Part shown: in pieces, positions 1-7,845 of the stretch
Layout: each line of letters begins with the position of its first letter
Position numbering within the stretch: position 1 is the first letter of the stretch
Assembly (NCBI GenBank): GCA_016870215.1
Contig: VGCD01000002.1
Coordinates: forward strand, 1-64,000
From: Actinomycetota bacterium
GTDB lineage: Bacteria; Actinomycetota; Acidimicrobiia; Acidimicrobiales; Ilumatobacteraceae
DNA: 64,000 bases
Direction of reading: 5' to 3'
The notes under the pieces: model-generated
Databases searched by the model: none
Seen by the model: only the letters and a program-made list of their open reading frames with translations
What the model was told of the DNA's origin: nothing
Position numbers and translations under genes: made by a program

Positions 1-134
1 TGTGTGAGTTCAGTGTATCTGCTGCAGTGAGTTGTGTGTGATGTCAGACGCGATGACGATGCGCTCAAAATGACTTTGTTTTGTCGCACCTGAGCGTCGG
101 TCTAGGTTGGCTACTGCACAAGTGGAGGTGAGTC

Positions 135-908
135 ATGGGGAAGTTCAGCGGGAAGGTCGTCCTTGTCACTGGTGGTGGACGAGGAATCGGTCGCGGAGTG
201 TCGCTTGCATTCGGCCGCGAAGGAGCAACTGTCGCCATCAACTATCGGCGCGATGAGGAATCTGCTCAGGCAACTGCTCAGGAAATCATTGATGCCGGTG
301 GTCGCGCATCCATTCATATGGCGTCTACCGACGTGCCAGAACAGTGCGAAGCGATGGCTCAGGAAGTTGTCGCCATGCACGGCGGTATCGATGTGCTTGT
401 GGTGAACGGAGGAGTCGCGTCGCGAGGCAAGGCTGTGGCCGACACCGATGCGGAAGAGCTGTGGCGACTTGTCGCCGTACACGCCCTCGGTCCACATCAG
501 CTCTGCCGTGCAGCATTGCCTTCGATGCGCGGCCGCGGACGGGGTGACATCGTCTTCATTTCTTCGACCGCCACCAGTTACTTCGGCGCAGGAAGCGCTC
601 CGTATTCAATGGGGAAGTCGGCGCAGGAGGCCCTCGCGCAAGTACTTGCCAAAGAAGAACGACCACATCACATTCATGTGAACGTCGTTGCGCCAGGTCT
701 CGTTGAGACCGACATGGGAGTTCGAATGGGACGCGCCATGACAGGGAACAAGGATCTCACTGACTTGCGCGCTCTCGACGAGAAAAGTCCGTTTGGTCGT
801 GTCTGTCAGCCCTCCGATATCGCCAATGTCGTGTTGTGGTTGTGCAGTGACGCTGCCGGCTATGTGACGGGCCAACGCATAGAGGTAGATGGCGGCGTCT
901 CGCGCTGA
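135..908 (+). CDS. SDR family NAD(P)-dependent oxidoreductase
   Basis: A classical short-chain dehydrogenase/reductase of 257 residues, the usual family length. The N-terminal Rossmann motif TGGGRGIG lies at about residues 12-19, and the active site shows the Ser (ISSTAT), Tyr and Lys (YSMGK) order. The usual NNAG motif is replaced by VNGG. The C-terminus has the family's YVTGQ...VDGG signature. A strong GGAGGTG ribosome site sits just before the ATG. It is followed by an unrelated Fe-S carrier gene, so substrate cannot be read from context. An alcohol/ketone redox step on a lipid or CoA ester is plausible given the catabolic genes downstream, but this is inference. Confidence 0.9.
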   Translation: MGKFSGKVVLVTGGGRGIGRGVSLAFGREGATVAINYRRDEESAQATAQEIIDAGGRASIHMASTDVPEQCEAMAQEVVAMHGGIDVLVVNGGVASRGKAVADTDAEELWRLVAVHALGPHQLCRAALPSMRGRGRGDIVFISSTATSYFGAGSAPYSMGKSAQEALAQVLAKEERPHHIHVNVVAPGLVETDMGVRMGRAMTGNKDLTDLRALDEKSPFGRVCQPSDIANVVLWLCSDAAGYVTGQRIEVDGGVSR

Positions 909-934
909 TTCACCGACCACGCCTAGACCTAACG

Positions 935-955
935 GTCAGGCGCCGATAGCCTGAC
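935..955 (+). terminator. Hairpin between SDR and nfuA-like gene
   Basis: A perfect 7-base inverted repeat (GTCAGGC / GCCTGAC) with a 7-base loop is followed by TTT. It lies 27 bases after the SDR stop and ends 4 bases before the GTG start of the next gene. It could end SDR transcription, or fold over the ribosome-binding region of the nfuA-like gene. The U-tract is too short to be sure. Confidence 0.4.
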
Positions 956-959
956 TTTC

Positions 960-1580
960 GTGAGCCCACTCGTCACCAATTCGTCAGACACCATCATCGA
1001 AATCACGCCTGAGGCGTTGGCCAAGTTGCTCGAACTTCGCGATGAGGAGCCAGAGCAGGAGCGTCTCGGTCTGCGCATCGAGGTGTTGGTGGCAGCTGGT
1101 GAAGAGTACAAATACGATCTTTCATTTGACGTCGTCACACAAGCAGCTTTCACCGACGAGGTTCGCACTATCGAGGGACTCAAGATCATCGTTCCTCAAT
1201 CAAGCATCGAACACATCCACGGCGCGACTCTCGACTACAGCGACCGTCAAGGTCTGCTCATGCGCAACCCAAACAAGCCACCGGCACCGGTCGTCGAGGG
1301 TCTCGTGCGTGATGACGAAATGTCGGCCAGCATCGAGGCGGTCATAGCTACCGACATCAACCCGTCGCTCGCAGCACACGGTGGATTTGTCACGTTCGTT
1401 GGTCATGACACCGAAGGAACGGCGTACCTCACCATGGGTGGCGGCTGCCACGGATGCTCTATGAGCAAGATGACAATGCTCGAAGGTGTGCAGACCACAT
1501 TGATTGAACAGGTGCCTGGCGTGGTGAAGGTGCGAGACCTCACCGATCATGCGACCGGTTCGAACCCCTTTTATTCGTGA
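960..1580 (+). CDS. nfuA: NfuA-like Fe-S cluster carrier
   Basis: A 206-residue two-domain protein. Residues 10-105 resemble an A-type (HesB/IscA) carrier domain but lack its cysteines, as in NfuA of other bacteria. Residues 120-200 form a NifU C-terminal domain with the cluster-binding pair C163-x2-C166 in the motif GGGCHGCSMS. Such proteins dimerise, hold a 4Fe-4S cluster between subunits and deliver it to client enzymes. The start is GTG. No suf or isc genes are adjacent; the Mrp-type carrier and SufR-like regulator at 54-56 kb are the only other cluster-assembly genes here. The domain assignment is secure; the symbol follows the domain order. Confidence 0.88.
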   Translation: MSPLVTNSSDTIIEITPEALAKLLELRDEEPEQERLGLRIEVLVAAGEEYKYDLSFDVVTQAAFTDEVRTIEGLKIIVPQSSIEHIHGATLDYSDRQGLLMRNPNKPPAPVVEGLVRDDEMSASIEAVIATDINPSLAAHGGFVTFVGHDTEGTAYLTMGGGCHGCSMSKMTMLEGVQTTLIEQVPGVVKVRDLTDHATGSNPFYS

Positions 1581-1584
1581 CCGC

Positions 1585-1602
1585 CGTCGCTAATTAGCGG
1601 CG
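1585..1602. terminator. Palindrome at convergent junction nfuA / echA19-like
   Basis: A stem built around CGCTAATTAGCG, extended by two further pairs across one G-T wobble, lies between the two convergent stop codons and covers the minus-strand stop. It has the symmetry of a short bidirectional terminator but no long U-tract. Confidence 0.35.
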
Positions 1603-2406
1603 CTTCCACACCGGTTGTCGCTTCTCAGCGAAAGCGCGTGGTCCTTCTTTTGAGTCCTCAGTTGAGAAGATCGGCCAGCCGATTTCAAACTCCAATTTGA
1701 GCGCTTCTTCCTCAGTGAGAGTTGCTGTTTCTTGCACGCTCTTCAGAATTGCTTCAACAGCAAGTGGGCCATTGGCTGCAATGAGGCCTGCAAGTTCTTT
1801 TGCTTTGTTGAGCGCTTGTCCATCAGGCACGACATGTCCGATGAGTCCGATGTCTTTGGCTTCTTGTGCCGAGTACGCACGCGCTGTCAACAACATCTCA
1901 AGAGCATTGGTGTAGCCAATCTGACGCTGCAAGCGCACAGTTGAGCCGCCGACTGGGAACAGACCGCGTTTTGCTTCGAACACTCCGAACGTGGCACTTT
2001 CGCCTGCGACACGAAGATGTGTGGCCTGAAGAATTTCGGTGCCGCCTGCAACTGCATAACCCTCGACGGCTGCGATGAGGGGCTTATGAAGTCGGTAGTG
2101 GCGAAGCAAGCCTTTCCAGTGAATGTCGGGGTCTTCTGCCCAGCGAGCCTGATAGGCGTTTTGGTTCTCGTCGCCTGAGGCGCGCGCCTTCAAGTCCATG
2201 CCTGTGCAGAAAGATCCGCCAGATCCGGTGAGGATGGCACACCGGAGGTCGTCGTCTTCGTTCAACATCTTCCAGGCGTCGGCCATGCCGACGAGCATCG
2301 CCGGGCTGAGCGCGTTCTTCGCCTCGGGTCGATTCATGGTGACGATGAGAACGTGATTCTCGCGTTCGACCTTGAGATGCTCGGTTCCTGCCTCTGTTCC
2401 AGCCAT
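1594..2406 (-). CDS. Enoyl-CoA hydratase, EchA19-like
   Basis: A 270-residue crotonase-fold protein. The oxyanion-hole regions are visible (GSGGSFCTGMD near residue 60-70 and GYAVAGGTEI near 115), and both catalytic glutamates appear present (GGTE and FEAKRGLFP). It should hydrate a trans-2-enoyl-CoA. Its start is divergent from a FadD19-like ligase about 95 bases away, the same arrangement as echA19/fadD19 in Mycobacterium tuberculosis, where the pair acts on the cholesterol side chain. The family assignment is secure. The EchA19 equivalence is inference from similarity plus neighbourhood. Confidence 0.85.
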   Translation of the reverse strand: MAGTEAGTEHLKVERENHVLIVTMNRPEAKNALSPAMLVGMADAWKMLNEDDDLRCAILTGSGGSFCTGMDLKARASGDENQNAYQARWAEDPDIHWKGLLRHYRLHKPLIAAVEGYAVAGGTEILQATHLRVAGESATFGVFEAKRGLFPVGGSTVRLQRQIGYTNALEMLLTARAYSAQEAKDIGLIGHVVPDGQALNKAKELAGLIAANGPLAVEAILKSVQETATLTEEEALKLEFEIGWPIFSTEDSKEGPRAFAEKRQPVWKRR

Positions 2407-2500
2407 GGTTGCTCCTTTTTGGTCGCTCTATGCGGAGGTCGGAGATGTTGCTTACTACATTTCAGGCGGGGGAACGGCACCGAATGGCCGTTGCAGATTC

Positions 2501-4081
2501 ATGGCAAACACAACCACCTACAACCTCGCAGACTTGTTCGAGCAGGCCGTTGACGCGTGGCCTGAGCGCACGTACCTCATCGACGATGAGTCACGCTGCA
2601 CGTATAAGGAGATGGATGCGCGGGCCAATCGACTGGCACATCACCTCGCCGAGCAGGGCATCGGGCCTGGTGACCATGTGGGCATATACGCGTACAACTG
2701 TGTGCAGTGGGTCGAGACCTTGTGGGCCGTCTTCAAGCTTCGAGCAGTGTGGATCAACATCAATTATCGGTATGTCACCGATGAGTTGAAGTACCTGTTC
2801 GACAACGCTGGGTTGAAGTTCCTCGTCGTGCAGCCAGAGTTCGTGGACCGCGCCAAGGAAGCCCAACCCGGCCTTCCGATGTTGGTGATGGGTCCAGAGT
2901 ATGAAGCTGCGCTTGCGGCCCAGTCTGATGTGCGCGACTTTGCGCAGCGTTCAAATGATGACCAATACATCTTGTTCACCGGTGGCACCACCGGCATGCC
3001 AAAAGGTGTGGTGTGGCGCCATGAAGACGTGCTGATGGCACTTGGCGGGGGCATCGACATGACCAATGGCAGTCGCGTGTCGTCTCCACAAGATTTCATC
3101 ACCAAGGGCAACAACGGATTCGCACTCACCACATTTCCAATTCCGCCGCTCATGCACGGTGCGACCCAGTGGAGCATCATGGGTCAAAGTTTTGTCGGCA
3201 ACACAAATGTGGTGAGGGCAAAGTTCAGTGCAACCGATGTGTGGCGCACGGTCGAGAAGGAGAAAGTGAATCTCCTCATGATCACCGGCGACGCAATTGC
3301 GCGACCGTTGCTTGAAGAGTTCAAGGACATGAAAGCAAACGGAACGGTTCCGGATGTGTCTTCTCTTTTTGCAATCTCATCCAGTGCCGTGTTGTTCTCG
3401 CAGGCATCAAAGGACGAATTCCTTGACAACTTCCCGAACCTCGTGATCACAGATGCAATCGGCTCATCAGAGGGTGGCGGAAATGGCATCTCGATGGTGA
3501 AGAAAGGTGATTCCATGAAAGGTGGACCCACCGTGATGGCGGCGCCAGATGCTGTGGTGCTCGACGAGAATCTCAATCGAGTAGCACCAGGTTCGGGCAT
3601 CGTCGGCAAGTTGGCTCGCTTCGGAAATGTTCCGATTGGTTATCTCAACGACCCAGAGAAGACCGCACAGACTTTTGTGACTGCGCCTGATGGTGTGCGT
3701 TATGTGATTCCTGGCGACTTTGCCATGCTCGAGGAAAACGGAACCATCACCATGCTCGGTCGCGGTTCGGTCAGCATCAACACCGGTGGCGAGAAAGTAT
3801 TCCCCGAAGAAGTCGAGAACGCACTCAAGTCACACCCTGCGGTGTTCGACGCAGTTGTCGTTGGTGTACCTGACGAACGCTGGGGTGAGCGCATCGCCGC
3901 CGTCGTGCAATTCCGTCAAGGTCATTCAGCATCACTCGAGGACTTGCAGGCACACAGTCGAAGTCACATTGCTGGTTATAAGGTGCCACGTGAATTGATT
4001 GCCACCGACACCATCGTGCGGTCACCAGCGGGCAAGCCTGATTACCGTTGGGCGAAGCAATACGCGCTCGACAACGTCTGA
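2501..4081 (+). CDS. Acyl-CoA synthetase, FadD19-like
   Basis: An AMP-forming acyl-CoA ligase of 526 residues. Visible are the phosphate-binding motif TGGTTGMPKG (about 160-169), the adenylate motif SSEGG, the conserved Gly-Asp of the A8 region, the NTGGEKVFPEEVE hinge and the catalytic lysine in SPAGKP near the C-terminus. The ATG at 2501 is chosen because upstream in-frame starts would run into the divergent hydratase gene and the protein here begins at the usual N-terminus. The N-terminal third reads very like mycobacterial FadD19, which activates steroid side-chain carboxylates. A racemase follows 37 bases later, which fits activation of a 2-methyl-branched side chain. Confidence 0.87.
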   Translation: MANTTTYNLADLFEQAVDAWPERTYLIDDESRCTYKEMDARANRLAHHLAEQGIGPGDHVGIYAYNCVQWVETLWAVFKLRAVWININYRYVTDELKYLFDNAGLKFLVVQPEFVDRAKEAQPGLPMLVMGPEYEAALAAQSDVRDFAQRSNDDQYILFTGGTTGMPKGVVWRHEDVLMALGGGIDMTNGSRVSSPQDFITKGNNGFALTTFPIPPLMHGATQWSIMGQSFVGNTNVVRAKFSATDVWRTVEKEKVNLLMITGDAIARPLLEEFKDMKANGTVPDVSSLFAISSSAVLFSQASKDEFLDNFPNLVITDAIGSSEGGGNGISMVKKGDSMKGGPTVMAAPDAVVLDENLNRVAPGSGIVGKLARFGNVPIGYLNDPEKTAQTFVTAPDGVRYVIPGDFAMLEENGTITMLGRGSVSINTGGEKVFPEEVENALKSHPAVFDAVVVGVPDERWGERIAAVVQFRQGHSASLEDLQAHSRSHIAGYKVPRELIATDTIVRSPAGKPDYRWAKQYALDNV

Positions 4082-4100
4082 CACGAACACTGTCTGACAC
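4076..4100 (+). repeat. Tandem 9-base direct repeat
   Basis: GTCTGACAC occurs twice, separated by 7 bases, across the stop codon of the FadD19-like ligase and upstream of the racemase. The roughly 16-base period would place both copies on nearly the same helix face after one and a half turns. No regulator is known for it. Confidence 0.5.
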
Positions 4101-4118
4101 CAATATTCCGGAGGGAAC

Positions 4119-5216
4119 ATGACTGCAGGACAAGGACCACTCGCTGGCGTGCGCGTTGTCGAACTGGTGGGACAAGGCCCCGGTCCGATGGGCGCCACTG
4201 TGCTCGCTGACCTCGGGTGCGATGTGGTGGCTGTCGACCGGCCGTCAGTGGCAGCGAAGGTGAAGCGTGAGCGACCCTCCATCAGTCCGTTCACTCGTGG
4301 TAAGCGCACGGTGTCACTCGACTTGAAGAATGCCGATGACATGGCTGTGCTTCGCCAACTCATCGACCGCGCCGACGTGTTGGTTGACCCCTTCAGGCCA
4401 GGAGTGTGCGAGCGTCTCGGCATTGGTCCAGATGTCGTGTGCGCATCGAACCCGCGTCTCATTTTTGCTCGCATGACCGGGTTCGGACAGGACGGCCCAA
4501 TGGCGATGGTCGCGGGGCACGACATCAACTACATCTCGTTATCTGGTGCACTCGACATGTTGGGTGAAGAGAATGGACCACCTCAACCTCCGATCAACTT
4601 GTTGGGTGATTTTGCTGGTGGTGGCATGTTGCTTGCATTGGGTGTGTCGGCAGCTCTCGTGCATCAGCGGGCCACCGGACAAGGCCAAGTGATTGATGTT
4701 TCGATGGTCGAAGGCGCGGCGATGGTCGCGGGAACGTTCTATCCCGGTGTCGACATGGGTAACTGGGGCCCGCGCGGAACGAATCACCTTGACGGAGCTG
4801 CACCTTTCTACGGAGTGTTCGCATGCAAGGACGGTGGTTACTTCGCCATCGGGGCCATTGAAGATCAGTTCTTTGCCGAATTGATTCAACGCATGGGTTT
4901 CGATGACTTTGGTCCGCAATGGGACAAGTCGAAGTGGCCAATGCAAAGGAAGAAGATGACCGACATGTTCCTCACGAAGACACGTGATGAGTGGAGCGCT
5001 TTGCTCGAGGGTTTCGAAACATGTGCGACACCAGTGTTGTCAGTGAAGGAAGTGGAGCATCATCCACACACCAAAGCGCGAGGCACTGTGGTGCGGCGCA
5101 ACGGCGGACTTCATGCACAAGCCGCACCTCGTTTCTCGGGTACGCCGGTGGAAGCAGGCCAGCCGGTGCATCCTGGTTCACATGATGTGGAGCAGGTCAT
5201 TGCCGACTGGAGTTGA
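4119..5216 (+). CDS. Alpha-methylacyl-CoA racemase (family III CoA-transferase fold)
   Basis: A 365-residue member of the CaiB/BaiF fold that matches the racemase branch. The acid/base pair corresponding to His126/Asp156 of the M. tuberculosis racemase MCR is visible as H134 (AGHDINY) and D164 (LLGDFAGGG), with a supporting E248 (GAIEDQFF). The enzyme interconverts 2R- and 2S-methylacyl-CoA so that stereospecific dehydrogenases can start beta-oxidation of methyl-branched side chains such as that of cholesterol. A good GGAGGG site precedes the ATG. It is probably cotranscribed with the FadD19-like ligase. Confidence 0.88.
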   Translation: MTAGQGPLAGVRVVELVGQGPGPMGATVLADLGCDVVAVDRPSVAAKVKRERPSISPFTRGKRTVSLDLKNADDMAVLRQLIDRADVLVDPFRPGVCERLGIGPDVVCASNPRLIFARMTGFGQDGPMAMVAGHDINYISLSGALDMLGEENGPPQPPINLLGDFAGGGMLLALGVSAALVHQRATGQGQVIDVSMVEGAAMVAGTFYPGVDMGNWGPRGTNHLDGAAPFYGVFACKDGGYFAIGAIEDQFFAELIQRMGFDDFGPQWDKSKWPMQRKKMTDMFLTKTRDEWSALLEGFETCATPVLSVKEVEHHPHTKARGTVVRRNGGLHAQAAPRFSGTPVEAGQPVHPGSHDVEQVIADWS

Positions 5217-5229
5217 GCTCTAGCTCAAC
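5212..5229. terminator. Palindrome over racemase stop codon
   Basis: Perfect 8-base arms (GTTGAGCT / AGCTCAAC) separated by 2 bases overlap the racemase TGA and end 4 bases before the convergent gene's stop. It is a candidate bidirectional terminator without a clear U-tract. Confidence 0.45.
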
Positions 5230-5233
5230 GATG

Positions 5234-5941
5234 TCAGTTGACTGGTGCTGAGTTCCCGAGCGGGCTGGTTGCGCTTGCGGCAAGCAATTTCGCCCGCCAG
5301 TCGACGACAACGGATGCCGTCGAGCGTCGCCATGAGACCATCGCTTCGTCCGTCTCTTTGGTCTTTTCCCAAGAAGCCCATGCATCCCATGTTGGAATTG
5401 CCCACAACACGATGACTTCAGAGTCGTTCACCATTGCGTGCCGATAGGCGCCGACGAGGGTCCATCCGTACACTTCAAAGACTGTTCGACCACTGTCGTC
5501 GATCATCGACAAGAAGTCACAAGCAGATCCGGGCTTCACCTGGATGAGCTCGTGCATGTAGCACTCACCGGTTACACCAGCGGAGTGAAGCTGGTCGACG
5601 GTGGGTGATTGTTGCGATGCGACGAGCAAACGGTCATACCCGCCGCTGCGGTAGTTCAACGCTTCAGCCCACCATGGGACCAAGTTCTTGTCTTGGTGAA
5701 CGGGGTTGTTGAACTCGTGTCGAAAGTTGCGCGCGACGCCGTCCCAGCCGTCAACGAATTCCCACAGGTTGATGCTCTCTGGCCAACGCTCGGTGCTGCC
5801 GACAGTGCTGAAGTTGCCCACCATTTCCATGCGCCGCTCTTCGCGAGCAAGGGGGCGATAGTTGCACATGTGCTCGTTGTATTTTGCGCGATTCTGGCCG
5901 ACGATGTCAATGACCTCATGCAGATACACGCGGTCATTCAT
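5234..5941 (-). CDS. Two-repeat NIPSNAP-like protein, function unknown
   Basis: A 235-residue soluble protein with no signal peptide or membrane segment. Two similar halves can be seen. Each starts with a YLHEV/YMHEL strand and ends with a strand plus W-rich helix (about 5-60 and 130-200), the pattern of a duplicated dimeric alpha/beta barrel (NIPSNAP/EthD-like). No catalytic motif is recognisable. Its ATG overlaps the stop of the upstream NTF2-like gene by ATGA, so it is translationally coupled as the third gene of an SDR, NTF2-like, NIPSNAP-like operon. A small-molecule binding or isomerising role is only a guess. Confidence 0.75.
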   Translation of the reverse strand: MNDRVYLHEVIDIVGQNRAKYNEHMCNYRPLAREERRMEMVGNFSTVGSTERWPESINLWEFVDGWDGVARNFRHEFNNPVHQDKNLVPWWAEALNYRSGGYDRLLVASQQSPTVDQLHSAGVTGECYMHELIQVKPGSACDFLSMIDDSGRTVFEVYGWTLVGAYRHAMVNDSEVIVLWAIPTWDAWASWEKTKETDEAMVSWRRSTASVVVDWRAKLLAASATSPLGNSAPVN

Positions 5942-6648
5942 CGAAGAACGTCCTTTTTACCGAAGTTCTCGCGTGCGTTGGTGAACTCGTCCTTGAACAC
6001 CACATTGCCCCCACCATCGACGTGAAGGATGAGACCGTAGGTGCGCTCGGCGGTGTCGTACACGATGGCGGCTCGTGCGCCGTTCACCACGCATTCACGC
6101 ACATAGCCACCGGCGGGGACGTGTGCTGAAATTGCCACCTGCATGAGCTCGTTCGTTGGCGCAGTCTGAGGTAGTGGTGGGTGACTGAATGTCTTTGGCC
6201 GTAAAGAGCGATTGTCAGGTGTCTTCTGATTTCCACCGGCCTTGAACCAGCTAACAACAGTCGACTCACTCGAAGCAGGGTCATAGACGTCTTCTTCTTT
6301 GCGCCACTTGCCATTGCCGGCATACGTGAGCAGTGTGTAGTTCGGGAACTCATATTGTTCGCTTCCCCCGCTTGGGTCGGGCAAGTGGTTCCAGATCCAC
6401 AACGACACTTTGTCGTCAACGATGTCGTACCACTCGATAGAGAATGACATGGACGGAAGCATCGCCATCTGGGCCACAATCCATTCGCGTATTCCCGCAC
6501 TTCCGACAAAGTGTCCGAGGCAGTGTTCGGTGTAGAGCGCGTCATCAGTGAACACCTCGGACCAACCAACCCAGTCATGTCCGTACGCGCCGCGACGCAA
6601 GAATTCGTGGAAGGCGCGCTCAACTTCGTCGTGTGAGTACGTACTCAT
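5938..6648 (-). CDS. SnoaL/NTF2-like protein with C-terminal extension
   Basis: A 236-residue protein. Residues 5-125 read as a SnoaL-like/NTF2-like cone fold (helix-rich start, FTDDALYTEH, GIREWI, the W-Y-D strand region). The remaining roughly 110 residues form a separate unknown domain. The ATG at 6648 is chosen over the in-frame GTG two codons earlier because it makes an exact ATGA overlap with the stop of the SDR gene. Proteins of this fold act as isomerases, dehydratases or cyclases on polyketides and steroids. No specific activity can be read here. Confidence 0.75.
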   Translation of the reverse strand: MSTYSHDEVERAFHEFLRRGAYGHDWVGWSEVFTDDALYTEHCLGHFVGSAGIREWIVAQMAMLPSMSFSIEWYDIVDDKVSLWIWNHLPDPSGGSEQYEFPNYTLLTYAGNGKWRKEEDVYDPASSESTVVSWFKAGGNQKTPDNRSLRPKTFSHPPLPQTAPTNELMQVAISAHVPAGGYVRECVVNGARAAIVYDTAERTYGLILHVDGGGNVVFKDEFTNARENFGKKDVLR

Positions 6649-7403
6649 CGGCACACCGTAGCGCCATCCACGAGCATCGACTCTCCGCTCACAAAACTTG
6701 CTCTGTCACTGCATAGCCACACAGCTGCTTCTGCAATTTCTTCTGGCTCGCCGAGACGTCCACGACCAACGGTCTTTGCCACCATTTTCCCGATGTCGGG
6801 GTTGGCCTCAGTGAATTGCTGAATCATCGGAGTGTTCGTAGTTCCGGGTAGCACCGCATTGACACGCAGCCCTTGCTTGGCATATTCAATTGCGGCGGTC
6901 TTTGTGAGCCCGACAACCCCATGTTTCGATGCGACGTAGTGGGGCAGGCCTGCGAAGCCCACCACTCCAGCACCGCTCGACGTGTTGACAATTGATCCGC
7001 CGCCGCTTGCGAGAATCGCAGGAATTTCGTGTTTCATCGAGAGAAACACACTCGTCAAGTTGATCGTGATCATGCGGTTCCACTCACTCAAATTGAGATC
7101 AGTGAACGTCGACACTGTTCCACTGATTCCCGCGTTGTTGTGTGCGCAGTCCAAACGACCGAAGTGTTCCATCGCGGTCGCAACCATTGCGATGACTTGG
7201 TCCTCGTCAGTGACGTCCGCTTGCACGGCAACGGCGTTGCCCCCAGAAGTGGCGATGGCTTCGGCGACTCGCAACGCCGCCTCACCATCGACATCGGCGA
7301 CGACCACAGAGGCACCTTCGGCTGCGAACAATCTGGCGCTCGACTCACCGATGCCTCGGCCTGCGCCTGTCACCAATGCGACCTTGCCCTGAACCAAACC
7401 CAT
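6645..7403 (-). CDS. SDR family oxidoreductase
   Basis: A 252-residue classical SDR with the TGAGRGIG nucleotide motif (12-19), NNAG (about 90), a catalytic Ser in NTSSG and the YVASK Tyr/Lys pair. It has the C-terminal FVSGE...VDGA signature. D38-type acidic residues after the second strand (VADVD) favour NAD over NADP, a family rule. It is the first gene of a three-gene minus-strand operon in which each stop overlaps the next start. The substrate is unknown. Confidence 0.9.
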   Translation of the reverse strand: MGLVQGKVALVTGAGRGIGESSARLFAAEGASVVVADVDGEAALRVAEAIATSGGNAVAVQADVTDEDQVIAMVATAMEHFGRLDCAHNNAGISGTVSTFTDLNLSEWNRMITINLTSVFLSMKHEIPAILASGGGSIVNTSSGAGVVGFAGLPHYVASKHGVVGLTKTAAIEYAKQGLRVNAVLPGTTNTPMIQQFTEANPDIGKMVAKTVGRGRLGEPEEIAEAAVWLCSDRASFVSGESMLVDGATVCR

Positions 7404-7479
7404 GTGCCACCAGCCCTTTCGTCGACGCTTTGCGCCGTCGAATCACCGTAGTCAATGCCGAATGGGATACCGTGCGCGC

Positions 7480-7824
7480 ATGATCCAGTTGATTTCGTAC
7501 CTGAAGCGCAAGCCCGGAACTACCCATGCCGAGTTCCTCGAGTACTGGCACAACAACCACGGCCCGCTCATTCGCAACTCGTCTGCGGCCAAATACGTGC
7601 GCCGCTATGAGCAACACGCTTCCGTCTGGCCAGAGCCAGGTAGTCGCATGCCAGAGCCAGAATGGGACGGTGTCACCATTCAGTGGTTTGACTCCGCGCA
7701 ATCCTTCTATGACCACATGAAAGAAGACGACTTTCCGGCGATGATGGAGGACACCGACAAGTTCCTCGACATGACGAAAACTCAGTTCGTTATCACCGAA
7801 GAACCCACCATTGTCATCAGCTGA
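7480..7824 (+). CDS. EthD-domain protein
   Basis: A 114-residue dimeric alpha/beta-barrel protein of the EthD type. It begins with a MIQLISYLKRK strand, followed by the family's F-x2-YW-x4-HGPL segment (about 20-30), and ends with a VITEEPTIVI strand. The ATG at 7480 gives the usual family length and starts directly at the first strand; an ATG 18 bases upstream is possible. EthD proteins accompany oxidative catabolic systems, mostly with unknown chemistry. It is divergent from the SDR operon and has a ThDP-like gene 21 bases downstream. Confidence 0.8.
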   Translation: MIQLISYLKRKPGTTHAEFLEYWHNNHGPLIRNSSAAKYVRRYEQHASVWPEPGSRMPEPEWDGVTIQWFDSAQSFYDHMKEDDFPAMMEDTDKFLDMTKTQFVITEEPTIVIS

Positions 7825-7845
7825 CCCTCTCGTCGCTCACTCGAG

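Noticed and set aside
1-134. End of an upstream gene at the left edge.
   Set aside because: All plus-strand frames meet stops early and no recognisable C-terminus is seen; it reads as an intergenic promoter region.
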